A stretch of 64,000 nt of DNA from Helichrysum umbraculigerum (lineage: Eukaryota > Streptophyta > Magnoliopsida > Asterales > Asteraceae): assembly GCA_949592205.1 (NCBI GenBank), contig CATIUR010000005.1, positions 134,561,277-134,625,276 of the forward strand, read 5' to 3'. Of this stretch, positions 37,441 to 48,668 are shown piece by piece (the stretch's first letter is position 1; every line of letters begins with the position of its first letter). A model generated the notes under the pieces. That model did not search any database. It saw only the letters and a program-made list of their open reading frames with translations, and had not been told where the DNA came from. Position numbers and translations under genes: made by a program.

Positions 37441-38745
37441 GCTAGTTGAGTATAGGTTGTACCAATGGAAAACCTGAATGGACGCAAAAAGGTCGAAGCA
37501 GGAGACCTTTGTGAAAGAAGAAATGGTCTTACTTTTTCTCTTAGCTACTCCATATCATTTGTCTACTTAAATCTGATCATATTTCTCAGTTTCATGATTT
37601 TGTTTCTGCCTATTAACCATTTGATGTATATATGATAATGTGATCATTTATTACCACCACTGATACACATAGAGTTGTTGTAAGTGCTTCTGTTAATCAC
37701 TAATATGTATCGCATACCACATCCCATACGTTATCAGATGCAACCAGTCTATTATTATCATGAACATATGTTGTCATTAGTCCTGAAAACAAGGACCCTA
37801 TCTGTTCAAGAGTCTTCAAATCAGTGCTAACTAAGTAATTGGTACTCATTTCCGTATATCAATTAACTCTTAATACTACACCGGGTTCAATCAATCATCA
37901 ATCAACACATAATAAAGGGCAACAACCTTTTTTATATCTTAAAAAGTAAAAGAAATTCATCAACTAGCATAGAAAATAAGAGATGCATTAGTCAAAAACA
38001 CAAAAGCAGAATACAAACAAATTTTATCAAAAATGACAAATCCACAAGGAAACTGAAACAGGTAAAATGCATAATTTCAGTGTGGCATTTCATCAAACAG
38101 GTAAAATGCATAATCAGAAATCAAAGTTCAATAAGCAGATCAAAATTCAACAACCTTTTTTCTTCCGCCACCGCCGCCGCTAGAAGACTCTCGATCTTCC
38201 ACCGCGTTCACCTCGCTAACAAAATCACACGTGCGTTCACAAAACAAAACCATAACTCACCGAAACCGCCGCCGGAAATAACAGATAAATTGACAAAATC
38301 GGATTGAAAACGGTGAAGATAAAATCGAAAAGACGAAATTAACCTTACCTAAAGTTTTCATCGGCGGTAGGTACATCGGAGGTGCAGAAGCTTCATGAAT
38401 CCGGCGAATTACAGAAGTTCGTTGAAGGTTTACCGGCGGTAACTAACGGCGTTTGCGAGATTTTGAGAAGTTACTTATCGATCCAATGTTTTAATCGAAG
38501 ATTTAGGTTATCGATCTAAAAGATCTAACCGGATTTCACTCCATAATTTCGGAAGTTACTTTAATTCAATATAATGTGAACATTTTGCGGTCAGCTCCAA
38601 AAGTATGAAAGATGTACAAGAATAGTCCCTGCTTGGTTGCTGTAGGGGGACATCAAAGACACGTGGAGGCATCTCATTGACAGGCCCACTGCCTTACCTG
38701 CTCCTTCATGGAGCCCTGCTCCTAGGATCCATTTCTTTTCATTTT

Positions 38746-39357
38746 TAGTATTGTTACGGTTTACATGTAGATATACATATATTAACTATATACTGTAAAA
38801 TCTATGTATTTATGTTATTATAGATTTATAGTTTATAATAAGTATATATTTATTAAATTAAAATATGATAAACAATAAATATGTACCAGAATGGTTTTAC
38901 ACACATAACATTTAATTAAATGCATGTAGTTGAGTATATGAAAATATATATTTGGGGTGGGGGGGACTGTAAAAACCGATCAAACATGAAAACAAAATTA
39001 TAGATATGTCAAAGATTAAGGGGTTAATGTACATTTCAGAAAAACTATGGTTATATGAACAACTATAGAAGGGAGTAATACGTAATATTTGTAAGGATTA
39101 TTTATAATTATTTGGTTTAAAATAGAGGATTAAGGATTAAATAACAAAAAGAAATACTTTTGTTTAGCAAAACATTTTTAATTATACCCATTGGATCACA
39201 AAATGGGAACAAAATGGAATGTATGATCTCCTCTATTTATCCTCTTTTATTTGTTTAGGGAGAAGAGATAGAATAGGGGTAGATTTGTAATTTTAATTAT
39301 ATTTAAGATTTAAAACTCAACATACAAAGATGTTTTATAAATACTATTATGGATATA
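38746..39357. other. Intergenic DNA
   Basis: AT-rich, no gene or repeat seen apart from a G-rich spot at 38955-38967. Confidence 0.6.
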
Positions 39358-40194
39358 GAGTAAGGTTCAAATAAGTACACCAATTTTGAGTGAGAATGAG
39401 GGAACCAACAGATTTCTGCCATGTGTCACTTTATTCTCTCTCCTCCACACTTTATTCTCTCTCCTCCACATTTTTAAAAATTAAATATTTCACAAACGGT
39501 AAGTCTAAAAATCATGAAAAATGCACCATAAAATTCAGCGTTTTCTCCTCTTCGATTTGCCGTCCCTCAAGGCATACTTTTGACAACTTTTTTTTTTCTC
39601 ATTTTTTGGTGGGTTTCACAAATTAGTAACACATGTGTTAGTGATTAGTTGTACATTTAATTTGTGGTTAAGGTTAGGGTTTAGGGTTAGGTTTAGGGTT
39701 TAGAAGGGTTTATGGTTTAGGGTTTATAAGGGTTTAAGGTTTAGAAGGGGTTCAAGGTTTAGGGTTTAGAAAGATTTAGGGTTTAGCGTTTTGTAAAGCG
39801 TTTAGGGGTTAGGGTTTGGGGTTTAGGGTCTGAGGTTTGGGGTTTCGGGGAGAAACCCCAAACCTCAAACCCTAAACCCTAACCCCTAAACCCCAAACCC
39901 TAAACCCTAAACGCAACACTTTAACACATGTGTTAGTAAATGTGAAACCCACCAAAAAAATGAAAAAAAAAAAACTTTTCGAAAGTATGTCTTGAGGGAT
40001 GGCAAATCGAAGAGGAGAAAACGACGAATTTAATGGTGCAATTTTCATAATTTTTCGATTTGTCGTTTGTGAGATAATTGATGTTGGGGGTAAATGGGTT
40101 TTGTACATGTGGAACATTCTTTTTGTACACATTGCTTGATATCATTGGTTCCCTCATTCTCACACAAATTCCTATTCTCATTTGAACCCTACCC
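39358..40194. mobile_element. Foldback MITE (Mutator-like) with telomere-like core
   Basis: Flanked by TATGGATATA at 39348-39357 and 40195-40204 (9-10 bp duplication). The ends are GAGTAAGGTTCAAAT and its near reverse complement ATTTGAACCCTACCC. Inverted repeat similarity extends inwards through the whole element. The left half carries GGGTTTAGGG-like repeats (39670-39850) and the right half CCCTAAACCC-like repeats (39855-39910), so it can fold back on itself almost completely. No coding capacity. Confidence 0.82.
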
Positions 40195-40204
40195 TATGGA
40201 TATA

Positions 40205-40508
40205 ATAATGTAAATTTAATAATAGTAAAGTCAGCTTTCATATGTATCATATAGTGTTATATTATATTCTGTACCAGTCTCCTTAAGCTTCATTCTACAC
40301 CAAGAAATAGGACTCAATATGAATGTTACAATCTTGAATCTTCCCAAAAGAAACCCCGAATATGATCACTTTATGGTGACAGTGATGGTAGCAGTGGCGG
40401 TGGTTGTGGTTGTCGTTGAGGTGGATGCATCTTTACCACCGGAACACCAGTGGTGTTTGCTAATAAAGAGTATTTTGAACCTGAAGAGTGAAGAACCCTC
40501 ATAACTCA
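40205..40508. other. Downstream region of the transporter gene
   Basis: Probable 3' UTR and flank of the minus-strand transporter gene. The short plus-strand ORF (40319-40504) is GTGG-repeat driven and not supported. Confidence 0.5.
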
Positions 40509-40625
40509 TCATGCATGCAGATCCTTATCAGAGTTCCACACGGGCGGTTTCTGAGGACTGCCCTCTTTTGAGACATTGATTCCATCTTCCACACTTATTA
40601 AAGGGTCAATCTCACTTTCCTTACT
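40509..40625 (-). other. Terminal coding exon of the transporter, probably cut off by an upstream TAG
   Basis: After acceptor TTTGTTAAG a frame of 38 codons runs to its own TGA: SKESEIDPLISVEDG... to NSDKDLHA. It fits phase 0 after exon 6. As read, exon 6 ends in TAG just before a good donor GTACATT (40709-40703), so this exon would be translated only if that TAG is not present in the mRNA or an alternative splice is used. Its intact frame suggests the stop is recent. Confidence 0.7.
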
Positions 40626-40709
40626 CTTAACAAACGAAATTGGAAAGGGTTAGTTGTACACATTCATGAAACTGTAGCTCGTAGCAAAAAAGAAGGCGGT
40701 TTAATGTAC

Positions 40710-43700
40710 CTAAGAAAACTGAGTTGATCCTTCAGTTGGCTTTGGCTGTGCATCATGAACACAGAAATAAGAATAGAGGGCCATACCAACAACAGCAATG
40801 AGGATTCCCAAAATGTTTCGCCAACTAAAAGGGTCATGTAATAGAACATAGCCAAATGCCAAAACCAGGCATGTTTTCAAATGACCCAAAACCTGATAAG
40901 TCACCGGAGACGTCTTTCCAATTACCAGGAAAGTACTGAAGTTGACGGAGACAGATATGAGGCAAGAAAGAACGATAAATATCTGCAATTCATTAAAAGT
41001 TAATTTGCAGTTCATGTAATATCATTATATTGAAGGTCCTATGAAGTAGGTAGCAAAATGGACAGGTCCGGCTGGTTGGATAATGGGTCCGCATAAGATT
41101 GACCCGAATCACTTTCTGTCCAAATAAAATCATGTTTTTATAAAAACAAATTAGTATGTCACATACGATTACAAAATGAGATTATTTCTATAATAATGTA
41201 CATCTTTGGATAAAATGATTTATAAAAGTTTATGCATTAAAGTTAACACCTTGGGCTACTTTTTGATTTGACCAGTTTCTTTTTCACAAACTGAATTGCC
41301 CCATTCGTAAGTAAATGGGTCAAAAAAGAAATAAAAATCAACTATACGAAGAATGAAACGACTATTGAGTCCTCACCATCACTTGAGGTGTGTATTTGAA
41401 AGCAAAAACGTTCTGATTCGTCAGAAGGGCGTCTAAAAATGGGCCTACTATGAACAGGATAAGTGCTTGGTATGGACAAGATTGGTACAGAAGTTGAGTC
41501 GAAGAAACCTTGAACTTCTTCTGGATCGTATTTGTCATCTGAGATAAAATTATTAAGGACTGAACGTCCCAACTAATTTGTGAGTGATATGAACAGTTTA
41601 GCATGCATATTTGGTTAATCATGAATCATGATTATGTGAAGAACAAAAGAGTTCAAGGATACAATTTGAGCCACACAAGTTGTTATTATGGCGAGTAGGG
41701 ATAAAATGCTCCCCATGAGATTGAGCTGCAGGTCAGTTACCGTTGCAATTCCTACTCCCAAGAGTAAGATAGTAAGTGAAAAACGGACTTTCTTACTGCA
41801 GGTGACCAACAAAAACATGTTAGCATCGATTGTTACAGATTCAAATTTATAATCATGTTTAGTTTGGACTGCTTTTAGAAAAAAAATCACTTAATGTTGA
41901 TATTTAAAATTCAAAAATAGAAATTCATTAGCCTGTTTCAACAGATGCAGTACGAGAAGTTGAAGATAACAAGGTTTACCTGAATTGCTTGCTGAAGAAA
42001 AGAGTCTCCAAAAGTACAGTGCAGGGGATGATTGCTAGTTTTGTCATCTATAAAGTTACCATGAATAATTGTTAAGTCACACGGCAAAGAGAAGCCTGCA
42101 GCTTTTTAGGATATAAACTCAAACAGATTGTGAACTTAGAAAGTGATTATCTTATTTCACTCCAGAAGTCCCTAGTGCCAGCAAAATCTAACGTAAATTT
42201 AAGAAAATAGTTCAGTTTCAAGCAATCCTCGGCACTGTATTTCTAACCCATGAATACTTTCCGGAATGAAAAGAAAAAAAAATGCTCAATAGAAAATAGG
42301 AAACACAAAACTTGTGCTGACTACAGAGTTTGTTTTAATATTATTTTGGATAACTATGGTGTATGTTTCGTGTTCTTATGTTACATTTTGCAAGTATCTT
42401 GGCCATTTAGAAGCGTGCTAAGTACAAGGCTCGAAATGTTAATTACTCCAAAATAGCAGAAGGTTTCATACAATTTCATAGGAGTGCTATAAGATGAAGT
42501 TAGCAAGTATCTACATGATGAAGTTGGCCAGGCATTCCACGGTAAATGAGAAGTTTACCTGGTAAAAACCAACAGAATTGAAACCAAGACTAAGATTTAA
42601 AAGCCCAATAGAGATCCCATTCAATATGCCAAAGCCCATTACAGCTCTTGAATCAAAAGGCTTGTGCTCAAAAAATTTCATCCATAATGCCACGTGCAAT
42701 GAACAAAATGTGACCACAAGATGCCAGCTAGTCAAAGTTGTAGCTGAGAATGCACAAGTGAAATTAATGTCAGTGTATGAAGAAAATCAAGGGGAAAAAA
42801 CCCAATCAACAGTATTGCATAGTAAACACAAAAGCTGCAGAGAACTTTTGACGGATGCAAAGTTATTTTCTTGTATAAAGCAAAGGTAACAGTGTAACAC
42901 ATCATACATATCCAAGGACCAGATGATTGCATAGCAAACATGAAAGCTGCAGCGAACTTTTGATGGTTGCAAATGTCTTTTCTTGTATAAAGCAACCATA
43001 TATAGAACCATGATTTATATCCTCAAAGGTATTTAGCAATTGAAAGGGTTGACTTAACAGCTCTTTATGATAATTATATGATTTTTCATAGTGATAACTT
43101 AATGAATGTCTATAACTAATATAGGTAAGTGAATCGTTACTATTATTAAAGGTACAACGCCAAGCATTTATGATTAGTGGGTATTATACTATCAGGAGCT
43201 AATAGAAAGCATACAATAAATTAAAACAAAACAAAAAACGTAAATCAGAATGAGTGTCTCCGGTCATATTTGTTCTGGTCCATAGTTCTTGTGTTTTATC
43301 TACATTCTTGATATGCATGCTTTTTGACCACTACTTGACAGTCATGTTAACCACGTTGATTCTGCTGTGTTGGACGAGACTCATCTATGTGTTCTCGTAT
43401 ATATTTTCTTTTGTAGTTGGTATTGCATAGCTTACAATTGATTTCTAAATTCTAATCTCTGAGCCACAATAATGCGTTTACATTTCCTCAATTTTCTTTG
43501 CTGTGATAATTTCAGCAAGTCCGCAAGTCAGTTACTCTAGAGTTATCATGAGTCAGAGCCCTTAACCCCTAATCCTACCCATTCTGAAAATGTTGTAGAA
43601 ACTATTCTGTGGCCTGCTATAACTATAGTTATTTTAGCTATTCCCAGAATATAAGGATCAGCTCAACTAGCATGAGTGCATGACACTTTGTGTTCCTATA

Positions 43701-44592
43701 CATCTATAATCCATTAATCCTATCTACTTAACTCTTTGATCACTTCGTTCATCTTGGCGATCATACTAGGTTGAAGGCATCCAGTTAAACCTCAAATAAT
43801 CACCCCTCAAACTGATTCACAAGATAATTACATGACCCACGTTGTAGGTAATTCTTAGAGTTCATAGAAGTTGAGTATGGAACACGATTTGTAGTGACAA
43901 TAATCGTTGGAGAATCACTATTGTACTGGTATTGCATTTTCTGTACCCAATTTCGTGGTTTTTTACGCAGTTATCCTTTGAATCATTGAAATGGGATGGC
44001 TTTATTTCCATTTACACATTACTTCCATTTCTTCTACGTAACCAAAGAAAAGTCAAAATTTAATGCCAGACAAACAAAAACATGAATATGTACCAATAAT
44101 CAAACATTAAAACAGGTAAACTGCCCACGGCCTTAGTTCTGAGCATAGCATTTTACATACTAGTCCAGATTGCCATTGGTGAAATGTTAAGTATCAAGCT
44201 CCTGATGGCGTCAACTGCCAACATTTTACAAGTAACAACTACGTACCAAATTTCAACAACCGTGACCTTGAGTCATTAGGCTAATCTAAAACCATTAAGT
44301 TGAGCAATAATCGCATACTCTAATAGTCTAACAGGACTAGAAGTTCACAATCAGAGGACCACAAGCTCGGTTTCCTAGAGGCAATCTATCAAAAATTTAT
44401 CTACCAGATCATGATACGATTTGATAATAATAACTGAAAGCTTAATGTAAAATATTACTCCATTTACTTACCAAAAGTGAAACCAAGAGTGCTTATCAAC
44501 GCCTTGTTGCAAATCACAATTGAAACCGACGAAATCACAGATAAGCCCAACGCTCCAACTGTTCCTAGCTGAAACCGCTGTCCTTCCCCCAT
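40710..44592 (-). CDS. UDP-xylose-type nucleotide-sugar transporter (NST-KT subfamily), six coding exons to the TAG
   Basis: Joined exons: 44592-44472, 42743-42559, 42047-41980, 41795-41663, 41538-41377 and 40982-40710, all GT-AG and phase-compatible. They give 313 residues before the TAG; with the last exon the protein would be about 352, the usual family size. It belongs to the drug/metabolite transporter fold with about ten membrane helices. Recognisable blocks are SVSIVICNKALIST, GILNGISIGLLNLSLGFNSV, TDLQLNLMGSILSLLA, STQLLYQSCPYQA and FLVIGKTSPVTYQVLGHLKT, the last containing the Lys-Thr pair (259-260) that names the subfamily. It closely resembles the Arabidopsis UXT proteins, which move UDP-xylose into the Golgi/ER lumen for xylan synthesis. 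Substrate is inferred from family only. All transmembrane parts are intact; only the cytosolic tail is affected. Confidence 0.92.
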
Positions 44593-45075
44593 CTTCCTAG
44601 ACTCACTTCTATCCGTTTGGATCTCAAATTCTACCAAAAACATAAAAACACAATATCAAACTCCAGTATTCATAAATTCAACATTCAAAGCATCAAATAA
44701 TCACATTCTTACCTCATTCCAGTAAATCACAAAACCTTAATCAACTTCAGCATTCAAAACGCCAGATCTGCTAAACTTTTACACGCAAATATATCAAAAC
44801 ATAAATCAGCAATAGAACTATAATATTCATGAATTCAAAGAGTTAACGCATAAATTATCGAATTCTTACCTCATTCAACTAAATTACAAACTGGCGCTAA
44901 CTTCAAAACGATAAAATTCAAACTCCGGATCTGCTAATTTACATTCGATTTCACATAAATGTCATTAAATTATACACTTAAATCACGATAAAAGTAAGTG
45001 TAAATACAGAGTAATAAAAAGTTAACCTGAGATCACAGAAGAAAACGAGGTTATTCGAATAAAACTGTCACTCCT
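44593..45075 (-). other. 5' leader of the transporter gene with candidate untranslated exons
   Basis: An acceptor (TTTTTGGTAG) lies at 44631, so 44592-44630 continues as 5' UTR. Three donor-like ends lie upstream: GAATGAG|GTAAGAAT near 44715 and again near 44880, and CTCAG|GTTAAC at 45027/45026. The first two belong to two similar modules. Alternative first exons are likely. Confidence 0.55.
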
Positions 45076-45704
45076 AAGTTATGATGTGTGAAGATATATA
45101 TATAGATGTAAATGTAAATATATATATGTACGTATATGATTGAATGATTATACATTACGGTGCCTAGGGATGTGTGTGTGTGTGAGACTTGTGAATGTGA
45201 CTGCATGAACAGGAAAAAGGGAAAAAAATCTTTGACTTATTATTTTTTATTTTGACTTGTGTTTAAATGTTGTTCAAAAAAAAAAAAAAGACGTGTGTTT
45301 GAATGTGGTTTTCCGGCAGATTTTACGCCGGCGAGATTAGTGACGGTCATGATTTATTTATGGTCCTACTAAATATACTCCCTTTTGCCCACTTTTTTCC
45401 ATCTCTTACCCCCTCCACCTATCTAATCAATCACATCATGCACTTTTTTTTTTTACTTTCCGAGTATACCCCATCTTTTTCTAATTCCTAAAACTGGACT
45501 GAAAAAGGACTCCACGATACCGAAGTGGGCCAGGAGTATCCCCAGTAATTCAGGGGTGGCTTTAGATTTTCCCTTTATTTATTGGTTAAAGTATTTTTAT
45601 TGGAAAATCCGAAAATGCTAAATGTAAATCTTTAGAAATTTACGTTACTTCTAATATTAGAACATGTAATTTTTATAAATAAATACTTTTATTTATTATA
45701 TTTA
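45076..45704. other. Promoter region of the transporter gene and intergenic DNA
   Basis: TATATATATAGATG near 45095-45110 could serve the minus-strand gene. No gene is seen. Confidence 0.45.
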
Positions 45705-46040
45705 TTAGAGTTCAAATGAGTATATCAATTTTGATTGAGAATATGGAATCAATCTCAACCACTCATTTTCATCAAATACCCATTTTTCCACATTTTTGAA
45801 ACTCAAATATCTCACAACGGTAAGTCGAAAAATCATGAAAATTGCACCATAAAATTCAGCGTTTTCTCCTCTTCAATTTGCCGTCCCTCAAGGCATACTT
45901 TTGACAACTTTTTTTTTTCTTCATTTTTTGGTGGGTTTTACAAATTAGTAACACATGTGTTAGTGATTGGTTGTACATTTAATTTGTGGTTAGGGTTAGG
46001 GCTTAGGGCTCGGGTTTAGGGTTTAGGGTTTAGGATTTAG
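45705..46040. mobile_element. Truncated copy of the foldback MITE
   Basis: It is similar to the left half of 39358-40194, from GAGTTCAAATGAG through the segment AAAATTCAGCGTTTTC to GGGTTTAGGG repeats. It stops at about 46040 inside the telomere-like tract, where retroelement sequence begins. The right half is missing. Confidence 0.8.
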
Positions 46041-46458
46041 GGGTAGTAACGAGCTTCCAGCATGTCTTGGTATCGTCGGAGGGTAGGATAAACCAAAGCA
46101 TCTCCGGTAGCTTGTAGGTACTTCCATTTGATCCATGCTGTTACTCGTTGACCTAGGTGAGTCGTTACTTCTTTCAAGTAGAGAACAGAGTCTCGGATTC
46201 GTTCAGGAATGGACCTTTGCAGAATCCTTAACTCCATCTCGTAAGCTTTGCATTTCAGTTGCAGCTCCCAGTTACGGCCATCCAGATCTTCAGCCTGATC
46301 CCGTACTCTTTCGTACTCTTCAATGTCTACGAGTCCGAAACCGTGATTCTCAAGTCCTTCCACTGGGCTATCTCTTCATCGAGATACGTGTACTGGATTT
46401 GTTCGTCGTTAATTTGTTCGTTGTCTGACGTGTAGCCGCATGTCGGGAAGTGTGTCAT
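46041..46458 (-). pseudogene. ORF0-type coiled-coil frame of D-left, frameshifted and truncated
   Basis: The ATG at 46458 starts MTHFPTCGYTSDNEQ. Near 46345 the reading shifts to the frame that contains VDIEEYERVRDQAEDLDGRNWELQ and continues to 46041. It is rich in Glu, Arg, Gln and Leu with heptad-like spacing. It occupies the same place as ORF0 in element B. No capsid motif is present. Confidence 0.6.
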
Positions 46459-46929
46459 TTCCAATGGATAATTCTACAAAATGGCAGGGAAAGAATTTCA
46501 GCCATCGGAGGTATGTCGGTTATGTGAAATCATAAGAGTTGGCTCAGAAATGGGATGATGAGGGTCAAGTTGTCGTTATTTGGTGTATGCCGTAAAGCGG
46601 AATTCACAGGTGTCGAGATAGAGTAATATGTCGGAAGGCGAGACCTATATATGTATATCTATCTATATCACATAATAGCCTAGTGTGTGTCTAGCACAAA
46701 CAAGTAAAAGTCACAGTTCTCTCGAGGTCAGAGTCAGCTAGTGCATTCCTGTTCAACATAACCCCTTTCAAAACTCACATCATCTTCATTTAATTGTACA
46801 TAGTTGATCAAGCTATGTTAAATTAAACTTGTATGATGCAATCCCTGAACCAGTTATACCTAATGAGGAATACTGCCTAACGGTCATAGTCTAGGCCCAC
46901 TAAATGCAACCTAGTTCACTATAACCTTA

Positions 46930-46942
46930 GGCTCTGATACCA
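46930..46942 (-). promoter_or_regulatory. Primer binding site of D-left
   Basis: TGGTATCAGAGCC on the minus strand, three bases after the LTR end at 46946, initiator Met tRNA type. Confidence 0.9.
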
Positions 46943-47509
46943 ATCTGTAACACCCCCGAATTTAGTGGTTTGCGGAAGCGAGTTTTTGGGTGTTACTAAT
47001 CAAGAATCACAAGCACAAAGGATACAGTGAACGACTCTATATGAGACGTTCGAAAAGTTATTACATTAGTACATAAGTAATTCAAAATACAAGCTCGAGT
47101 TCGTGTAAGTTTCCTAGAGATTCTATTAAATAACAACTAGTACAAAAGTAATGTATGAAAATCTCCAAGCTTGTAAATGCATGCGACTCGAGCTAATAAG
47201 CATATCCTGCTGGGCATCCATCTAAAGCTGCGTACTTGAGAATGCATTACTAAAACGGTCAACCAAAAGGTTGGTGAATCTCACAGGTTTGTAAGTAAAT
47301 AGTTTGAACACACAAGTAACAGTTGTATTTGTGAAACATCAGCCGGCCAGTAAGTAAGTGGTGATTGCAGGTCATGCTAATCGTTTGATACCCTTGCCAT
47401 GAGCCACCATAGTTGAAGCTTAACGTACAGTAAATATTGTGCCCCCGTGAATGCTAATCCAAAAACATTCATATGAAACGAGTAAGAAATGCCCGTTTCT
47501 ACAGTAACG

Positions 47510-47569
47510 GTTCGTGGTAGTGCGTGCTACCCCGGGCGGGGATTGTCAGTCCCATATGGATCCATATAC
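47510..47569 (-). promoter_or_regulatory. Structured LTR module, copy 3
   Basis: Palindrome ATATGGATCCATAT (47554-47567), then GGGACTGACAATCCC, CCCCGCCCGGGG and the hairpin GTAG-CACGCA-CTAC on the minus strand. Confidence 0.7.
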
Positions 47570-48432
47570 TAAAACTCACGCTTATCCCATAACTAACAAC
47601 TATGATTAGGAGGCCTTCATTGGATTAAACGAAACTCATGCAATTGGCGTATCCGTAAATCAGTAAGGTATGTAAATCATGCCAGCAAGTAAATATGTGT
47701 GTTCATGTAAAACAAGTAATGCATCTCACACTTGAGTGAAAAACAATAAAATAGGGGCTGTGAGACTCACCTGAGTCTTAGTAAACGTTGCAGAAAGTAA
47801 GCGGTATAGTATCCTGACTAGCAACCTTTAGCGTCCTAACACGCATGAGGTTTAGTAAGTAAATGGAATACTTGTAAGGTATCCATGCTAGTTGTTCCCA
47901 AACTAGTTAATGTCCATTTGTTGTTTGTACGTTTGTATTTGTTTGTAAGTTGTAGTTTGTAGCAAAGTTGTACGGCCCGTTGGTGACGGCGGTAAATAAT
48001 AATCTCATTCATTATCATTATGTATTCATTGTAATTGCATGCTTGTAAAATATATTTGTATGCCTGTAGTTTGTATCGTTACGTGTAACGTTTGTGCAAC
48101 AGTAAGTTTGAGCGGGTGTAATACCTATGTGGGTGAAAGCCCTAGAGTGTACAAGTGCAAGCTTGTATTTGTGTGTGTGCGAGTGTAAGCTCGCGAGTGT
48201 ACTAGTGTAAGCTCGTGTAAGTATTTGAGTGTAAACTCATAAGTCGGTATCGAGTGTAATCTCGTGTTCTAAATATGTGTAATCTTATATGTATTCGAGT
48301 ATTGGTGTATACTTCCAAAAGTATAGTATTTTCATGTATAAGTCGTATCGTATTTGATTTGGTTGTTGAAAAGTGATTTTTAAACACTTAGATTGTTTTT
48401 GGCTTCTGTTTTTGGGTTTTTGAGACACTAAA

Positions 48433-48668
48433 TGCGACACAATGATTGTGTTTCGCAACACAAGGCTTGTGTTCCGCAACACAAGGCTTGTGTCTCATGT
48501 CTGCGACACAATATGCGACACAATGCTTGTGTTCCGCAACACAAGGCTTGTGTCTTATGATATGCAACTTAATGCGACACTAAATGCGACACAATACTTG
48601 TGTCTTATGTTTTATGCGACACAATGCTTGTGTCTTATGTTTTATGCGACACAAGCCTTGTGTCACAT
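48433..48668 (-). repeat. Hairpin cluster, CGACACAA type, in LTR1
   Basis: Arms GCGACACAA and TTGTGTCGC or TTGTGTTCCGC alternate about every 25-30 bp, with loops such as TGC, GGC or GCC. The word is the same as in the 5' LTR of element B. Confidence 0.82.

Larger units (their letters stand above)
33171..38736. mobile_element. Mutator-like element, 5.6 kb, 9-bp TSD
   Basis: The 9-bp direct repeat TTTCATTTT lies at 33162-33170 and 38737-38745. The ends are degenerate terminal inverted repeats of 100 bp or more. Left: GGGAAAGGTTCAGGGG, then GGAGCAGCAAAGGCAG and CCCCAC. Right, reverse complement: AGAAATGGATCCTAGG, then GGAGCAGGTAAGGCAG and CTCCAC. A 9-bp duplication plus long inverted repeats is typical of Mutator-like elements. 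Inside are a broken multi-exon coding region (33580-35551), a minus-strand membrane-like ORF (36620-36874) and many TGCATTTTA motifs. No MULE transposase was recognised, so it may be non-autonomous or a gene-carrying type. Confidence 0.72.
46041..46945 (-). mobile_element. D-left: 5' end of a retroelement (primer site, leader, ORF0 fragment)
   Basis: On the minus strand: primer site TGGTATCAGAGCC (46942-46930) directly after the LTR at 46946, a leader similar to that of element B, then an ORF0-type frame (46458-46041). It is cut at 46041 where the MITE half begins. Confidence 0.82.

Noticed and set aside
39660..39910. Telomere or chromosome end
   Set aside because: Degenerate TTTAGGG-like units in both orientations within a MITE with target duplication; interstitial, not terminal.
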